The notes: a model not told the origin generated them from the letters alone. DNA of 64,000 nucleotides from Candidatus Aphodovivens avistercoris (GCA_018710945.1 DVIW01000038.1:124001-188000); one strand, 5' to 3'. Numbered from the stretch's first letter, positions 24,342 through 34,192 are shown. Numbers and translations: made by a program.

Positions 24342-25346
24342 ATGCTTTCGACGCTGATCAACAGCAATCCCGAAATCCATGCGATTCGCGTTCCCTACAC
24401 GCTGCCGCATGTCACGCCCACGAACAGCTACGTGATCATCGATCGCGAAGATGCATTGGTCATCGACAACGCAACCTTCGTCGAAAAGGGCCGTCCCTAT
24501 TTCGAGGAGGCGCTTTGGGAGCTGGGAATCGATCCCTCTTCCGCGCGCTTCTTCCTCACGCATGCCCACAGGGACCATGCGGGGCTCACCGACGCGATAG
24601 CGGGCACGCACGCGACGGCGTATCTGAGCCCAGCGGAACGCGACCACCACTTCGCCCCCCATTCCGCCGCCTTCTCGGAATGGATCGCCAGACGATTGAT
24701 TGAAGAGGGGGTTCCCGCTGACGAAGCGAAGGACAGCCAGAGGGTGGTTTCCTGCAGAGAGTACACGGGGCGATTCCGGGGAACCGCCGTGCCTCTCGAT
24801 GACGGGGAGACGATCCGCGTCGGATCGCTCTCGCTGCGCGCCGTGGCAACTCCGGGGCACACCATCGGGCAGTTGGCGCTCCTTCATCCCAAGTCCGGGA
24901 TCCTGTTCAGCGGCGACGCGGTGCTTTTCGGAATCGCTCCGAGCGTCGGATTCTATCCCGATGACCGGGACGCCATCGCCGACACCCTTACCACCCTTGA
25001 AATGATTTCGGCATCTTCCGCGACCGAGCTGTACTTGGGACACGGCGACCCCACTGCGCAGTTCCGCATGCGCTGCACTCAGCTTGCACGCCATTACCGT
25101 ATGCGGTCATTGGAATTCGAACGCGTCATCGAGGAGAATCCGGGGATCACGGGGATCGAGGCTATGAAGCGCATCAGGTGGAGCCGACACGAAAATCGCA
25201 CTTGGGAGGACACAACCCTGCCCCAACGTTCCCATTGCATCTACGGCGAAGGGATGTCGTACCTGAACCATCTCGTTCTCGAAGGAAAGATCGAGAGGGG
25301 AAGAAACGCGAACGGAACAGCCTGCTACCGTCCCGTTCGCAACTGA
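24342..25346 (+). CDS. MBL-fold metallo-hydrolase
   Basis: 334 residues. The metal site HxHxDH is at residues 74-79 (THAHRDHAG); further ligands are in ATPGHTIGQL, FSGDAVLFG and LYLGHGDPT. A C-terminal winged-helix-like extension (about 250-334) is typical of the LACTB2/glyoxalase-II-like branch, which often hydrolyses thioesters. The ATG at 24342 has AGGAGAGG. It is convergent with the acyl-CoA ligase at 25424 and opens the second catabolic island; an acyl-CoA or other thioester hydrolase role would fit but is inferred. Confidence 0.85.
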   Translation: MLSTLINSNPEIHAIRVPYTLPHVTPTNSYVIIDREDALVIDNATFVEKGRPYFEEALWELGIDPSSARFFLTHAHRDHAGLTDAIAGTHATAYLSPAERDHHFAPHSAAFSEWIARRLIEEGVPADEAKDSQRVVSCREYTGRFRGTAVPLDDGETIRVGSLSLRAVATPGHTIGQLALLHPKSGILFSGDAVLFGIAPSVGFYPDDRDAIADTLTTLEMISASSATELYLGHGDPTAQFRMRCTQLARHYRMRSLEFERVIEENPGITGIEAMKRIRWSRHENRTWEDTTLPQRSHCIYGEGMSYLNHLVLEGKIERGRNANGTACYRPVRN

Positions 25347-25423
25347 TCGCTTCAGCAATCGATGAAGCTCCATATGATGGCAAGGCAGAGGGGGTTTCGC
25401 CCGCTATCTCGTCCGCTGTCGCC

Positions 25424-26962
25424 TTACCCGCCGATGAACATGCGGGCAACCTCTTTGCGCACCACTTTACCGTTGGCATTGCGAGGCAGATCCTCAACGA
25501 ACGCAACGCGGCGGGGCTTCTTGTAGGACGCAAGGGCCTCGGAGCACCAAGCGGCGATATCCGCCTCCTCCAGCGAGAAGCCTTTGCGCACCACCACCGC
25601 CGCAGCAACCATCTGCCCCCATCTTTCGTCAGGAATGCCCACCACGGCGACATCGGACACGGCATCCCCCATGCGTCGGATGCATTCCTCCACTTCGCTG
25701 GGGTAGATGTTCTCGCCACCGCTGACGATCATATCCCCCTTGCGCCCCACCAAATAGCAGTATCCCTCCTCGTCGCGATAGCACATGTCGCCGGTCCAAT
25801 ACCAGCCATCCCTCACAGCACGCTCGGTAAGATCATCTCGGGAATAGCCGAGCATCATCCCGTCACTGCGCACGACAAGCTCGCCTTCCCGCCCCTCGGG
25901 TAAAACGGTGCCGTCTTCTGCGCAAATCCGCAGGCGGGACCCCATTGACGGTCTGCCGATGGGCACTGGTGCGCTTTCGCTCTTCGCTCGAATCGCATCG
26001 TGATCCCGCGGTTTCAGAATGCCCACTACCGAGGACATCTCGGTCATGCCGTAGAACGCATATAGCCCGCAGTGCAGCCGATCGAGCGTCTTCTCAAGCA
26101 CGCTGCGAGGCATGGAACTGCCTGCGTAGATGATCGTGTTCACATCGGGGAAATGCCTGCTGTCGAATTCCTCGCAATCCAGCAGGGCTCCCAGCATGTT
26201 GGGCACCAGCCCCAGCCGCGTGACGCGATAGCGCCTCAGCGCATCGAAATACGCTTCGGGCGAAAAAGCCTCGTGGATGATGAGGGTGCCGCCCAGCATG
26301 AGCACGTTATAGGCCGCCTGCGCGGAAATATGGAAAAGCGGCAGCACCTGCAAGAACACGTCATCGCTAGTCCAACCCGTCTCGGCGATGCAGACGAGGG
26401 CGACGGAAACCACGCCTTTGTTCGAAAGCCGCACCGTCTTCGGCTTGCCTGTGGTGCCGCTGGTGAACAGATGCATGAGCGCTTCGTCATCGGAACGGGG
26501 CGCATCCCCTTCGAACGGCGCCGCCTGCGCCAGCACATCGTCAAGCGCGATGCCGGAAACCCCGTCAGCCGAACCCTCCACAACCACTTTCGCGAGCTCG
26601 CGGCCAACATCCAATCCGTCGATTTGCAAGGCTTCCCAGCAGGCACGGTCAGCGAACAGGACGCTGCTGCGCGACTCTCCTAACAGCTCCGCTGTCAACC
26701 CGGGGGCCATCCGCCAGTTGTACTGCTCGAGCGCCACACCGCGCTTCGCGCAGGCAAGCAGCATCTCAAGATAGCGTGCCGAGTTCCGAGCCAGCAATCC
26801 AACGACATCGCCTTGCCGAATGCCCAAATCGTCGAACGCTCCGGCAAGCAGATCGACCCGTCGGCGCAGCTGAGCGTAAGTTATCTCCTCGTCGCGAAAG
26901 ATGATGGCCGTCTTATCGGGAAACCGATCCGCCGCGCTCTCAAAGTAATCCGCGAAATTCAT
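25424..26962 (-). CDS. acyl-CoA synthetase (AMP-forming), complete
   Basis: 512 residues of the class I adenylate-forming family. Motifs in order: LFTSGTTGKPKTVRLS (about 181-196), YAFYGMTEMSS (about 305), WYWTGDMCYRDEEGYCYLVG (about 390-410), and PRNANGKVVRKEV near the end with the catalytic Lys. It forms acyl-AMP then acyl-CoA. The ATG at 26962 follows AAGGGAGGGG. It is divergent from the acyl-CoA dehydrogenase/flavoprotein pair and is the likely entry enzyme for the acid used in this island. Acyl chain unknown; it is a different subfamily member from the ligase at 1-920. Confidence 0.92.
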   Translation of the reverse strand: MNFADYFESAADRFPDKTAIIFRDEEITYAQLRRRVDLLAGAFDDLGIRQGDVVGLLARNSARYLEMLLACAKRGVALEQYNWRMAPGLTAELLGESRSSVLFADRACWEALQIDGLDVGRELAKVVVEGSADGVSGIALDDVLAQAAPFEGDAPRSDDEALMHLFTSGTTGKPKTVRLSNKGVVSVALVCIAETGWTSDDVFLQVLPLFHISAQAAYNVLMLGGTLIIHEAFSPEAYFDALRRYRVTRLGLVPNMLGALLDCEEFDSRHFPDVNTIIYAGSSMPRSVLEKTLDRLHCGLYAFYGMTEMSSVVGILKPRDHDAIRAKSESAPVPIGRPSMGSRLRICAEDGTVLPEGREGELVVRSDGMMLGYSRDDLTERAVRDGWYWTGDMCYRDEEGYCYLVGRKGDMIVSGGENIYPSEVEECIRRMGDAVSDVAVVGIPDERWGQMVAAAVVVRKGFSLEEADIAAWCSEALASYKKPRRVAFVEDLPRNANGKVVRKEVARMFIGG

Positions 26963-27394
26963 AACCCCTCCCTTTGCTTTGCCCTGGATCCTGCGCATCG
27001 CCCGCACCCGTCGCGAACGCCGATTTCGAACAGTATCCCCCTTGTCCATCCTTGTTTCGGCCATGCTATCGGAGACAACCGGGTCGCTTCTTCCCCCTAC
27101 GCATGTGAATCAGGCAAATCACGACACCGGCAGACCATCACCATCGGGACATGAGACGCCATCACCCCTCATACCCATGCCCTTTAGTAAGCCGCATACG
27201 ATGCGCAGGCCAAGACCGCTCAATACAATCGATCCAAGCGAACCCGCCCAGATAAAAGCAACATTGTCGACGGCGGTGCGGGGAACGGAGCCGTCAATGG
27301 TCCCGGCAGAATTCGGCATCGCCGCCAGGTTCGCGCATCGTGTTCCGCTTTGCGCCATCATGGCAGCGAGGCAACGCAGACGAAAGGAGACACC
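26963..27394. other. divergent intergenic region with CCTCATA motif
   Basis: No gene seen in these 432 bases. The motif CCTCATACC lies at 27167-27175 on the plus strand, facing the acyl-CoA dehydrogenase gene. The same CCTCATA core faces the CoA-transferase operon (34201-34193, minus) and the Mo-enzyme operon (35886-35894, plus). Confidence 0.45.
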
Positions 27395-28543
27395 ATGGAC
27401 TTCAATCTGACCGATGAGCAGGAACTGCTGCTGGAAAGCCTCGATGAATGGCTCGACCGCACCGTCACCGAGCAGAAGATCCAGGAGTGGTATGCCGCAC
27501 ATGGCATCCCCGACGAGGTGAGCAAATCCTTCCTAGACGCCGGATTCGGCATGATGGGATTGCCCGAAGAAGTTGGAGGAGTCCCCTTCGACATGATGAC
27601 GAAAGTCACATTCATCGAGGAAATGGGCCGCAAAACATGCGCCGCCCTGCCGCTTACCAACAATGTGCTGGGCGCCTACCTTGCCGTTCATTTCGGAAAC
27701 GAAGACCAACAGAAGATGGTCTTCGACGAATACCTCTCCAATGGCAAGAGCTGCGTGTCGCTTGCCACCTCCGAACCGGAAGCCGGCTCGGACAGCGCGA
27801 ACATGTCGACCGTCGTGACAGAGACAAGCGACGGACTCGTCCTTAACGGCCAGAAGACATGGGTCACCGATGCACTTGAAGCGTCGTTCATGCTTGTGGT
27901 GGCGAAAGATGAGGATCCCTCCCGCGAGAACCGCAACATCTCGATGTGGCTGATCCCCCGCGAAACCGAAGGTGTTTCCATCAACCCGCTCCACAAAATC
28001 GGCTCCCAAGTTCAATCGCTTTGCGAGGTCTACCTCGACAATGTCCACCTCGACGAAAGCAACCTGTTCGGTGTGCGCGGATCCGGCTTCAAACAGCTGA
28101 TGCACACGTTCGAAACCGACAGGCTCTCCGTTTCCGCGCAATGCCTTGGCCTTGCGCAGGGCGCGCTCGAGGATGCGGCGAAATACGCCGGACAGCGCGT
28201 GACCTTCGGAAAACCCATCTACAAACATCAGATGATCCAAGAAAAGCTTGCCGACATGGAGATCAAATGCCGTAACATGCGCAACATGCTCTACCGAACC
28301 GCATGGGAACGCGACAACGGCAAGTCGATCGCGCTGAGCGGGCCTCTTACCAAGCGCTACTGCGCGATGACCTCTCTGGAAGTGTGCAACGAAGCGATGC
28401 AGATCTTCGGCGGCATCGGATACACCACCGAATCGCGCACCGGACGCGCCTACCTCGATTGCCGCGCAGCAAGCTACGGCGCGGGGACGAACGAGATCAT
28501 GGCCTACATTGCCGGAAAGCAAATCGTTGGCCTGTATTCCTAG
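27395..28543 (+). CDS. acyl-CoA dehydrogenase
   Basis: 382 residues opening MDFNLTDEQELLLESL, clearly paralogous to the protein at 2010-3164. FAD and substrate motifs are seen at ATSEPEAGSDSANM and WVTDALE. The residue before the C-terminal GT is Ala (SYGAGTNEIM) instead of the frequent catalytic Glu. The ATG at 27395 has AAAGGAGA and drops 15 codons of open frame. The flavoprotein gene follows after 13 bp. In this island it would oxidise an acyl-CoA or reduce an enoyl-CoA produced after the ligase or CoA-transferases; direction is unknown. Confidence 0.9.
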   Translation: MDFNLTDEQELLLESLDEWLDRTVTEQKIQEWYAAHGIPDEVSKSFLDAGFGMMGLPEEVGGVPFDMMTKVTFIEEMGRKTCAALPLTNNVLGAYLAVHFGNEDQQKMVFDEYLSNGKSCVSLATSEPEAGSDSANMSTVVTETSDGLVLNGQKTWVTDALEASFMLVVAKDEDPSRENRNISMWLIPRETEGVSINPLHKIGSQVQSLCEVYLDNVHLDESNLFGVRGSGFKQLMHTFETDRLSVSAQCLGLAQGALEDAAKYAGQRVTFGKPIYKHQMIQEKLADMEIKCRNMRNMLYRTAWERDNGKSIALSGPLTKRYCAMTSLEVCNEAMQIFGGIGYTTESRTGRAYLDCRAASYGAGTNEIMAYIAGKQIVGLYS

Positions 28544-28556
28544 GGACGGAGCCATC

Positions 28557-29933
28557 ATGGACGAACGATACGATGCCATTGTCATCGGTTCGGGCGTCGG
28601 CGGGCTCGCCGCCGGCATCCTGCTTGCCGACCAAGGGAAAAAGACGCTTATCCTCGAGAAAAACAGGTTGATAGGAGGTCGCCTCACCTCTTACGAGCGT
28701 GACGGATTCAAGGTCGACTTGGGCGTTCACGTTATCTCGCGCACGGTGAAGGGGCCTTACGGCAAGCTGCTCGAACGCGTCGGGAAAAAAAGCGCCATCG
28801 ACTGGGTGCGTGTGCGTCCCCTTTCCAGCTACAACGGAAAAGTGTTCGTGTTCCCCCATGACTTGAAAGAGATGATCCCCCAAGAGGACTTCGATGCGCT
28901 CATGCGCTTCATGGGGGATATCTACTCCTTCAGAGAAGAAGAGGTGACGGGCTTCAACGGAATCACGATCAAGGAGTTCTTGGACCGCTACACCGGAAAC
29001 GACATGGTGCACGCCTGCATATCCAACATCTCCTCGATCTACACCTGCCTGCCCTCTTGGCATCTGAGCGCCGGCGAGTTCATGCGCTGCCTGCGGATGG
29101 AAAGCGAGGCGAAAGCTTCCGGTTATCCCGTGGGAGGATGCGCGGCGATAAGCGACGAGCTCGCCGAGGTCTTTCAATCGCTCGGCGGCGAACTCAGGCG
29201 AAACGCCGCCGTCGACCGCATTCTGATCGAAAACGGCAACGTGCGCGGGGTAGTATCCGACGGAAAAGAGATCGAATCTCCCTTGGTCGTGTCGAACGCC
29301 GACATCCAAGCCACCGTGCTGAAACTGGCCGGAGTGCAGCATTTCGACAGCGAGTACGTCGAGTACGTGAAGGGCTTGAAGTACTCTTGGTACGGCCCCG
29401 TCTGGCGCGTTGCCCTCGACGAGAAGCTCACCGATCTGAAGATGCTCACGCAATTCGGATCGCTTGACCAGGAGGGCTACTACAGGAAACTTCTGAAGGG
29501 CGAGGTGCCATCCGAGCTAAACATGTTCCTCGTATCCCCCTCAAACTTCTCCCCCGAGGTCGCACCCGAGGGGATGCAGCTCATCAACTTCGCAGCGCCC
29601 ATGCCAACCACGGTGCCCGACGAGGTCATGGGCGAGGTTGCCGAAGCCCTGTTGGACACGGCGGAGAAATACGTGCCCGGGCTTCGTGACCATATGGTGT
29701 GGTCGGAATTCGTCGACCGCCATAAGCTTTGCGGAATCGTCGGAGAAGGCGGCGTGGGAATCGGCGTGGGCCAGTACCCCGACCAAGTGGGAAGCAAGCG
29801 CCCAAACGTCAAGACCCCGGTTGACGGCCTCTACATCGTCGGCGGCGAAGCCGGCGGAACCGGCGTGGGCATCGAGCTGTGCATCAACAGTGCGCTCGAG
29901 TGCTTTGACAAGCACCTCTCGAAGCTCGCATAG
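28557..29933 (+). CDS. NAD(P)/FAD-dependent oxidoreductase, phytoene-desaturase-like
   Basis: 458 residues with the N-terminal FAD-binding fingerprint VIGSGVGGLAAGILL and EKNRLIGGRL, and the C-terminal flavin motif YIVGGEAGGTGVGIELCIN. The family (amine oxidase / carotenoid desaturase / saturase) performs desaturation or saturation of C-C bonds on lipophilic substrates. No signal peptide. The ATG at 28557 follows GGGACGGAG, 13 bp behind the acyl-CoA dehydrogenase gene, so both act together. A terminator follows at 29971-30000. A desaturase or reductase acting on a cyclic or polycyclic acyl-CoA is a reasonable guess, not more. Confidence 0.85.
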   Translation: MDERYDAIVIGSGVGGLAAGILLADQGKKTLILEKNRLIGGRLTSYERDGFKVDLGVHVISRTVKGPYGKLLERVGKKSAIDWVRVRPLSSYNGKVFVFPHDLKEMIPQEDFDALMRFMGDIYSFREEEVTGFNGITIKEFLDRYTGNDMVHACISNISSIYTCLPSWHLSAGEFMRCLRMESEAKASGYPVGGCAAISDELAEVFQSLGGELRRNAAVDRILIENGNVRGVVSDGKEIESPLVVSNADIQATVLKLAGVQHFDSEYVEYVKGLKYSWYGPVWRVALDEKLTDLKMLTQFGSLDQEGYYRKLLKGEVPSELNMFLVSPSNFSPEVAPEGMQLINFAAPMPTTVPDEVMGEVAEALLDTAEKYVPGLRDHMVWSEFVDRHKLCGIVGEGGVGIGVGQYPDQVGSKRPNVKTPVDGLYIVGGEAGGTGVGIELCINSALECFDKHLSKLA

Positions 29934-29970
29934 TAAGCCTGCAACGCCGCGAAGGCGGAGCAATCCAAAG

Positions 29971-30000
29971 AACCGCCCCGGTGCGACCGCCGGGGCGGTT
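29971..30000 (+). terminator. terminator after the flavoprotein gene
   Basis: Perfect 11-bp arms AACCGCCCCGG and CCGGGGCGGTT with an 8-nt loop, followed by CCTATTATT. Confidence 0.75.
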
Positions 30001-30025
30001 CCTATTATTCGGGGGTTTCCACCAC

Positions 30026-30053
30026 TCACGTTGCAACAATTCACGTTGCAACA
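30026..30053. repeat. tandem 13-bp direct repeat
   Basis: TCACGTTGCAACA occurs at 30026-30038 and 30041-30053, with a 15-bp period. Function unknown. Confidence 0.7.
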
Positions 30054-30160
30054 GCAGGATTGGAGCGGGGGCGGTTTCGCGTTCAGCCTACCGAGGGCGC
30101 GGAACCGCTCCATTCCAATCCGACCCCATTTCAAAGTCGCTACCCGATCGAAACGAAAAT

Positions 30161-30189
30161 GGGAGGATGTCCGGAAAGGACACCCTCCC
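30161..30189 (-). terminator. terminator of the MFS/CoA-transferase operon
   Basis: Stem of GGGAGG and TGTCC against GGACA and CCTCCC with one mismatched pair and a 5-nt loop, followed on the minus strand by ATTTTCGTTTCG; 60 nt after the MFS stop. Confidence 0.7.
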
Positions 30190-30251
30190 ATCGAAACGGG
30201 ATTCGGCTTTCAGAGCTCAGCTGCTCAAGCCCTACCGAAGCCTTCGGCCTT

Positions 30252-31526
30252 CTACGCCGCCCGCGCCTGCTCCTCCATATCGGCGTACGCCTGAGGCTTC
30301 TTGGAGATCAGAACGAACACCAAGGAGACGAGCAGCATCACGATGGCAACCCAGAATGCGATGTTGTAGCTGGAGAAGCCGGCGACAGCGGAGACTCCCG
30401 GCACGCCGATGATGTCGCCCACGGTGCGCAGACCGAACACGACGCCCCAGATAGCGCCGAAGTACGCCATGCCCATATAGCGGCCCAGCAGAACCGTGAC
30501 GCACGGAGTCCAGCAACCGACGCCCACGCCGAAGATGACTGCGTAGCCCATCAGCCACGGCAGCGTGGAGGTCTGCGTGGTGAAGTTGAGGATGAGGGTG
30601 CCGACTATCAGCATGATATTGCCGATGCAGAACACGATTTTGGCATCCATACGGTCGACCAGCCAGCCGAAGAACAGCTTGCCGATAACTCCGCACATGC
30701 CCACAACTCCCAGAGCGGTTGCTGCGGTCTGAGGATCGAATTGGATGTCGGTAAGATAGGCGGCGGCGTTTTGCATGACGCCAAGCTGGCCGAAGCCCAA
30801 GAACAGCAGCGCGATGGAGATAAGCCACAGAGCGGGAGTCTTCATCGCCTGTTCGCGGGTAAGGCCAACGGAAACAGGACGCTCTTTGGCGGGCAGGGCA
30901 TCGTATTCTTCTTTAGTCAGGCCGTCGGGCATCAAACCGATATCCTGCGGCTTGGTCTTGATGAGCAGCGCGGCGAGGATCATGAGCACCAACGCGATCA
31001 CGCCGATGGTGAGGAACGCCGTGGAGGTGCCGGAGCTTGCCAGAACGTTGCCGATAAGCGGAGTGGTGGTGATGGCCGCGATACCGCCGCCGCAGTTAAC
31101 GATGCCAACCGCAAGGCCCTTGCGCTTATCGAACCATGCAGCGGGAAGCGCCCCGCCGATAACCGGGCCTCCCAGAGCGCCGCCCAAACCGATAAGGGCG
31201 TAGACAATGTAGAAGGCGATGATGTTGTTCACGAACGACATCGCAATGAAACCACCGCCGAACAGGATGGCGCTGGCGAACAGCATCGGCTTCAAGCGGC
31301 CTTTGGCGATCTGCGCACCCGCGATGGGGCTTATGACCGCGAACATGATGGTGTAGATGGACGATGCCACGGTGATGGATGTGCGCGGCGCATCGAACAT
31401 GGTGGACATAGGCACCACGAACAGGCTGAACGTATAGATCAGCAGACCCGTCGTGACGAACTGGGTGATGAAGGTGGCGATAATGACCACCCAGCCGTAA
31501 TAAAAGCCTTTCTTATTCTCTGCCAT
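30252..31526 (-). CDS. MFS transporter, OFA (oxalate/formate antiporter) type
   Basis: 424 residues, about twelve helices, with the family start FYYGWVVIIATFITQF and the loop motif LPAAWFDKRKGLAVGI between helices 4 and 5. Members exchange or import organic anions. The ATG at 31526 has GGGGGA. It is the third gene of the minus-strand unit CoA-transferase (34073), CoA-transferase (32844), MFS (31526), and is closed by a terminator. It probably imports the acid that the two transferases charge with CoA. Confidence 0.88.
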   Translation of the reverse strand: MAENKKGFYYGWVVIIATFITQFVTTGLLIYTFSLFVVPMSTMFDAPRTSITVASSIYTIMFAVISPIAGAQIAKGRLKPMLFASAILFGGGFIAMSFVNNIIAFYIVYALIGLGGALGGPVIGGALPAAWFDKRKGLAVGIVNCGGGIAAITTTPLIGNVLASSGTSTAFLTIGVIALVLMILAALLIKTKPQDIGLMPDGLTKEEYDALPAKERPVSVGLTREQAMKTPALWLISIALLFLGFGQLGVMQNAAAYLTDIQFDPQTAATALGVVGMCGVIGKLFFGWLVDRMDAKIVFCIGNIMLIVGTLILNFTTQTSTLPWLMGYAVIFGVGVGCWTPCVTVLLGRYMGMAYFGAIWGVVFGLRTVGDIIGVPGVSAVAGFSSYNIAFWVAIVMLLVSLVFVLISKKPQAYADMEEQARAA

Positions 31527-31596
31527 GATTCCCCCTTCGGTAATCCTTTCCGGCGGGCCGCATCCCCACGAGCGGCCCGCTTCCGTCCTTTAGGAA

Positions 31597-32844
31597 CTAA
31601 AGATGCGAGTCGTAGTCCAGCAGGCGCCTCACCACGCGCTTCTCGACAAGCGCGGCGATTTCCTGATCGGTCATGCCAAGGCGATTCTTCAGGATCTGAA
31701 CCGAGTGCTCTCCCAGATACGGGGACGCAGTCGTCTCGGGCACGGGAGTCTTCTCGAAGCGCCAAGCCGGTCTCATCACGTATTCCTTGCCGAGATCACG
31801 GCTGTCGATCGCATACCAAGCCTCGCGTTCGCGACGATGGGGATCCTCATGCAGGCCCTTGCCGTTGTAGACCCAACCGGAAGGCACGCCGGCAGCCTGC
31901 AGCTTCTCCACCACTTCGGAAGCTTCCTTGTCCTTGGTCCATGCGGTGATGATCTCGTCGAGCTCGTCGGCATGGGAGAAACGATCTTCATAGGTGGCAA
32001 AACGTTCATCCGATGCAAGCTGCGGATTGCCGATCGCCCTGCAAAGCGATTCCCACTGCTCCTGCGTCTCCACGGAAACCGTTGCCCATTGATCGTCTCC
32101 CAGCACACGGTAGGCACCCTGCGGAGCATAGCCATGGCGACGGTTCGCCATGGGACCTTGGTTGTGCCCGTTGACCGAGTAATCGAGGTAGAACTCGCCC
32201 AGCTGCGCCGCGATGGCCTCCTGCGACGAGATCTCGATGTACTGCCCGAGACCTGTCTTCTTCCTGTGGTAGAGCGCCGCCAACAGCGCGATAGTCGCGA
32301 AACTTGCGCTGCGGATGTCAATGGAACCGACGAACGTGCTAGGCGGATACCCCTCGTAGCCCGTCAACGCGCCCAATCCCGCTTTCGCTGCGAAGGTGGC
32401 GGCGTACCCGATGAAATCGCGCTCGGGCCCGTCTTCGCCGCACGCCGATGATGACAGGTAGATGATATCGGGTTTGCGCTTACGCACTTCCTCGTACCCG
32501 AAGCCCAAGCGTTCCATGGTGCCTGCCGACATGTTCTGCGTGATGACGTCGGTATCCTCGATCAGCTTCCAGAGGATCTCCTTGCCCTCTTCCTGCTTGA
32601 AGTCGAGAGCGAGCGACTGCTTGCCATAGTTGTTGACGTCGTAGGTCTGAGATCCCGCAGTGCGCGGGTCGGGCGGCAGCTGCTTCGGGGAAGTGAGGAA
32701 GAAACGCGTGCCGTCTGGTCTGAGCGGGTGCTCCACCTTGATGACCTCTGCGCCGAGGAACCCCAAGAACTCCGCTGCAGCCGGCCCCGCCATGAAGGCG
32801 CCGAAATCGAGGATCTTCACCCCTTCGAGAATCTGCTTGCTCAT
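31597..32844 (-). CDS. family III CoA-transferase, subunit type B (copy 1)
   Basis: 415 residues, CaiB/BaiF fold, N-terminus GVKILDFGAFMAGPAAAEFL and GAEVIKVEHP. It is paralogous to the protein at 39943-41187 (both share RFFxTSPxxxPPDPR, SxCGxEGPxRxFxGYAATFA and the C-terminal RRVxDYD). Aligning by hand with the transferase at 8419, the catalytic Asp position (GFD) is Ala148 in GYAATFAAKAG. The ATG at 32844 has an excellent GGAGGTGA site and lies 17 bp after the type A gene. It therefore probably forms a heteromer with the type A protein, as BbsE and BbsF do. Confidence 0.88.
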   Translation of the reverse strand: MSKQILEGVKILDFGAFMAGPAAAEFLGFLGAEVIKVEHPLRPDGTRFFLTSPKQLPPDPRTAGSQTYDVNNYGKQSLALDFKQEEGKEILWKLIEDTDVITQNMSAGTMERLGFGYEEVRKRKPDIIYLSSSACGEDGPERDFIGYAATFAAKAGLGALTGYEGYPPSTFVGSIDIRSASFATIALLAALYHRKKTGLGQYIEISSQEAIAAQLGEFYLDYSVNGHNQGPMANRRHGYAPQGAYRVLGDDQWATVSVETQEQWESLCRAIGNPQLASDERFATYEDRFSHADELDEIITAWTKDKEASEVVEKLQAAGVPSGWVYNGKGLHEDPHRREREAWYAIDSRDLGKEYVMRPAWRFEKTPVPETTASPYLGEHSVQILKNRLGMTDQEIAALVEKRVVRRLLDYDSHL

Positions 32845-32861
32845 CTGCTTCACCTCCCTGT

Positions 32862-34073
32862 CTAGATAACGTTGTCGTTCCTGTAGGCGGCGATCTGCTC
32901 GTCGCTGCAGCCCAGCGTTTCCTTCAGCACGCTTTCCGTATCGGCGCCCAAAAGCGGGGCAGGAGCGAAGGAGAGCGGCGTTTCGGACATGTTGAACGCC
33001 TTGCCCGGATAGGAAACCTCCCCTATCGCCGGATGGGACATCGGCGTGAAGAACTTGCGGTAGGCGAACTGCTCCGACTCGACGACATCTTTCGGCGTGC
33101 TGACCGGCCCCATGGGGATATGGTTCGCCTGGAGGATCTCCACCGCCTCCGCCGTCGTGTACTGATCTGCCCATTCCTGGATCGCGTCAGCGATCTTCTG
33201 GTGGTTCTGACGGCGCTCGGCGATGTTGTTGAACCAAGGCTCGTCGATCCATTCCTCCTTGCCCATGACCCTTGCCATCGAAGCGAACTCATGGGTTTGG
33301 GTGAGGAACGGATTCAACCAGCCGTCTTTGGTCTTATACGAAAGACTCGCCTGCAGCTTTTGCACTGCGCCTTGCCTGTCGAAGGTCATGCCGAACACGG
33401 GGTACGGGGCGTTCTCGTTTTGCAGCAGCATCACGCGGGCTTCCTGCTCGGAAATCTCCAGATACTGCCCTTCTCCACCGGCCTCCCGCCAATACAGGGC
33501 GGCTATCGCCCCGATGGCGATGACGGTTCCCACATCGTATTCCTCGAAGTTGCCGCCCAGCATGCACGGAGCAAGGTGCTGGGCTCCGGAACCGTGGGGG
33601 TATAGCGCTGTGTTTCCGCACATATGCGTTACCGTGAAAGGCGTTGCCGCATAGTCCTTGTACGGGCCGCTCTCGCCGAACGGCGTCACCGAAACGCAGA
33701 TCAGGTCGGGATTCGCCGAAGAAACCGTCTCGTATGACAGGCCCCGCCCGTCCCACGCTTCCGGCTGTCCCTGGCGAATCCAGATATCGGCTCCCGCAAC
33801 CAGGCTCCTTAGGATGTCGCACCCGCCCGGCGAATCGATATCGACCGTCACGCTTTTTTTGCTCGAGTTCACATACAGAAACATCAAGCTTTTCTCCGGA
33901 TCGCTTTCGCCTTTGGCAAACGGAGCCACATGGCGAAGCTTGTCGCCGACTCCCGGCCGCTCGACCTTGATCACCTCGGCACCCAGATCAGCGAGCATCT
34001 TCCCTGCAAACGGAATGCCGATGCCCTCGGTCGTCTCGATGACGCGAACGCCGGAAAAAACACCTCCTGCCAT
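32862..34073 (-). CDS. family III CoA-transferase, subunit type A (copy 1)
   Basis: 403 residues, CaiB/BaiF fold, with GKMLADLGAEVIKVERPG near the start and FGESGPYKDYAATPFTVTHM in the active-site region. It is paralogous to the protein at 38716-39933 (shared APFxxGxxDxEKSL, CGNTALYPHG / TGNCALYPHG, GGNFEEYD). The position of the catalytic Asp is Pro145. It heads a three-gene unit with the type B transferase and the OFA transporter. The ATG at 34073 lies behind GGCAGGAGGTG-poor sequence with AGGAGAGG about 9 bases upstream. Substrate unknown. Confidence 0.88.
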   Translation of the reverse strand: MAGGVFSGVRVIETTEGIGIPFAGKMLADLGAEVIKVERPGVGDKLRHVAPFAKGESDPEKSLMFLYVNSSKKSVTVDIDSPGGCDILRSLVAGADIWIRQGQPEAWDGRGLSYETVSSANPDLICVSVTPFGESGPYKDYAATPFTVTHMCGNTALYPHGSGAQHLAPCMLGGNFEEYDVGTVIAIGAIAALYWREAGGEGQYLEISEQEARVMLLQNENAPYPVFGMTFDRQGAVQKLQASLSYKTKDGWLNPFLTQTHEFASMARVMGKEEWIDEPWFNNIAERRQNHQKIADAIQEWADQYTTAEAVEILQANHIPMGPVSTPKDVVESEQFAYRKFFTPMSHPAIGEVSYPGKAFNMSETPLSFAPAPLLGADTESVLKETLGCSDEQIAAYRNDNVI

Positions 34074-34192
34074 ACCTACTCCTCTCCTTGCCTGAATGAA
34101 ATCGGCCTTTTCGGAAGGCTTGGCCAGATGGTAGGCAATTCGGAGAGAAGCTTCGCCCCGCCCGCTTTATGAAAGTGCTATTTCGCGAGTAC

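Larger units (their letters stand above)
29934..30251. other. intergenic region between convergent units
   Basis: Contains two terminators (29971-30000 plus, 30161-30189 minus) and a 13-bp tandem repeat (30026-30053). No gene seen. Confidence 0.5.
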
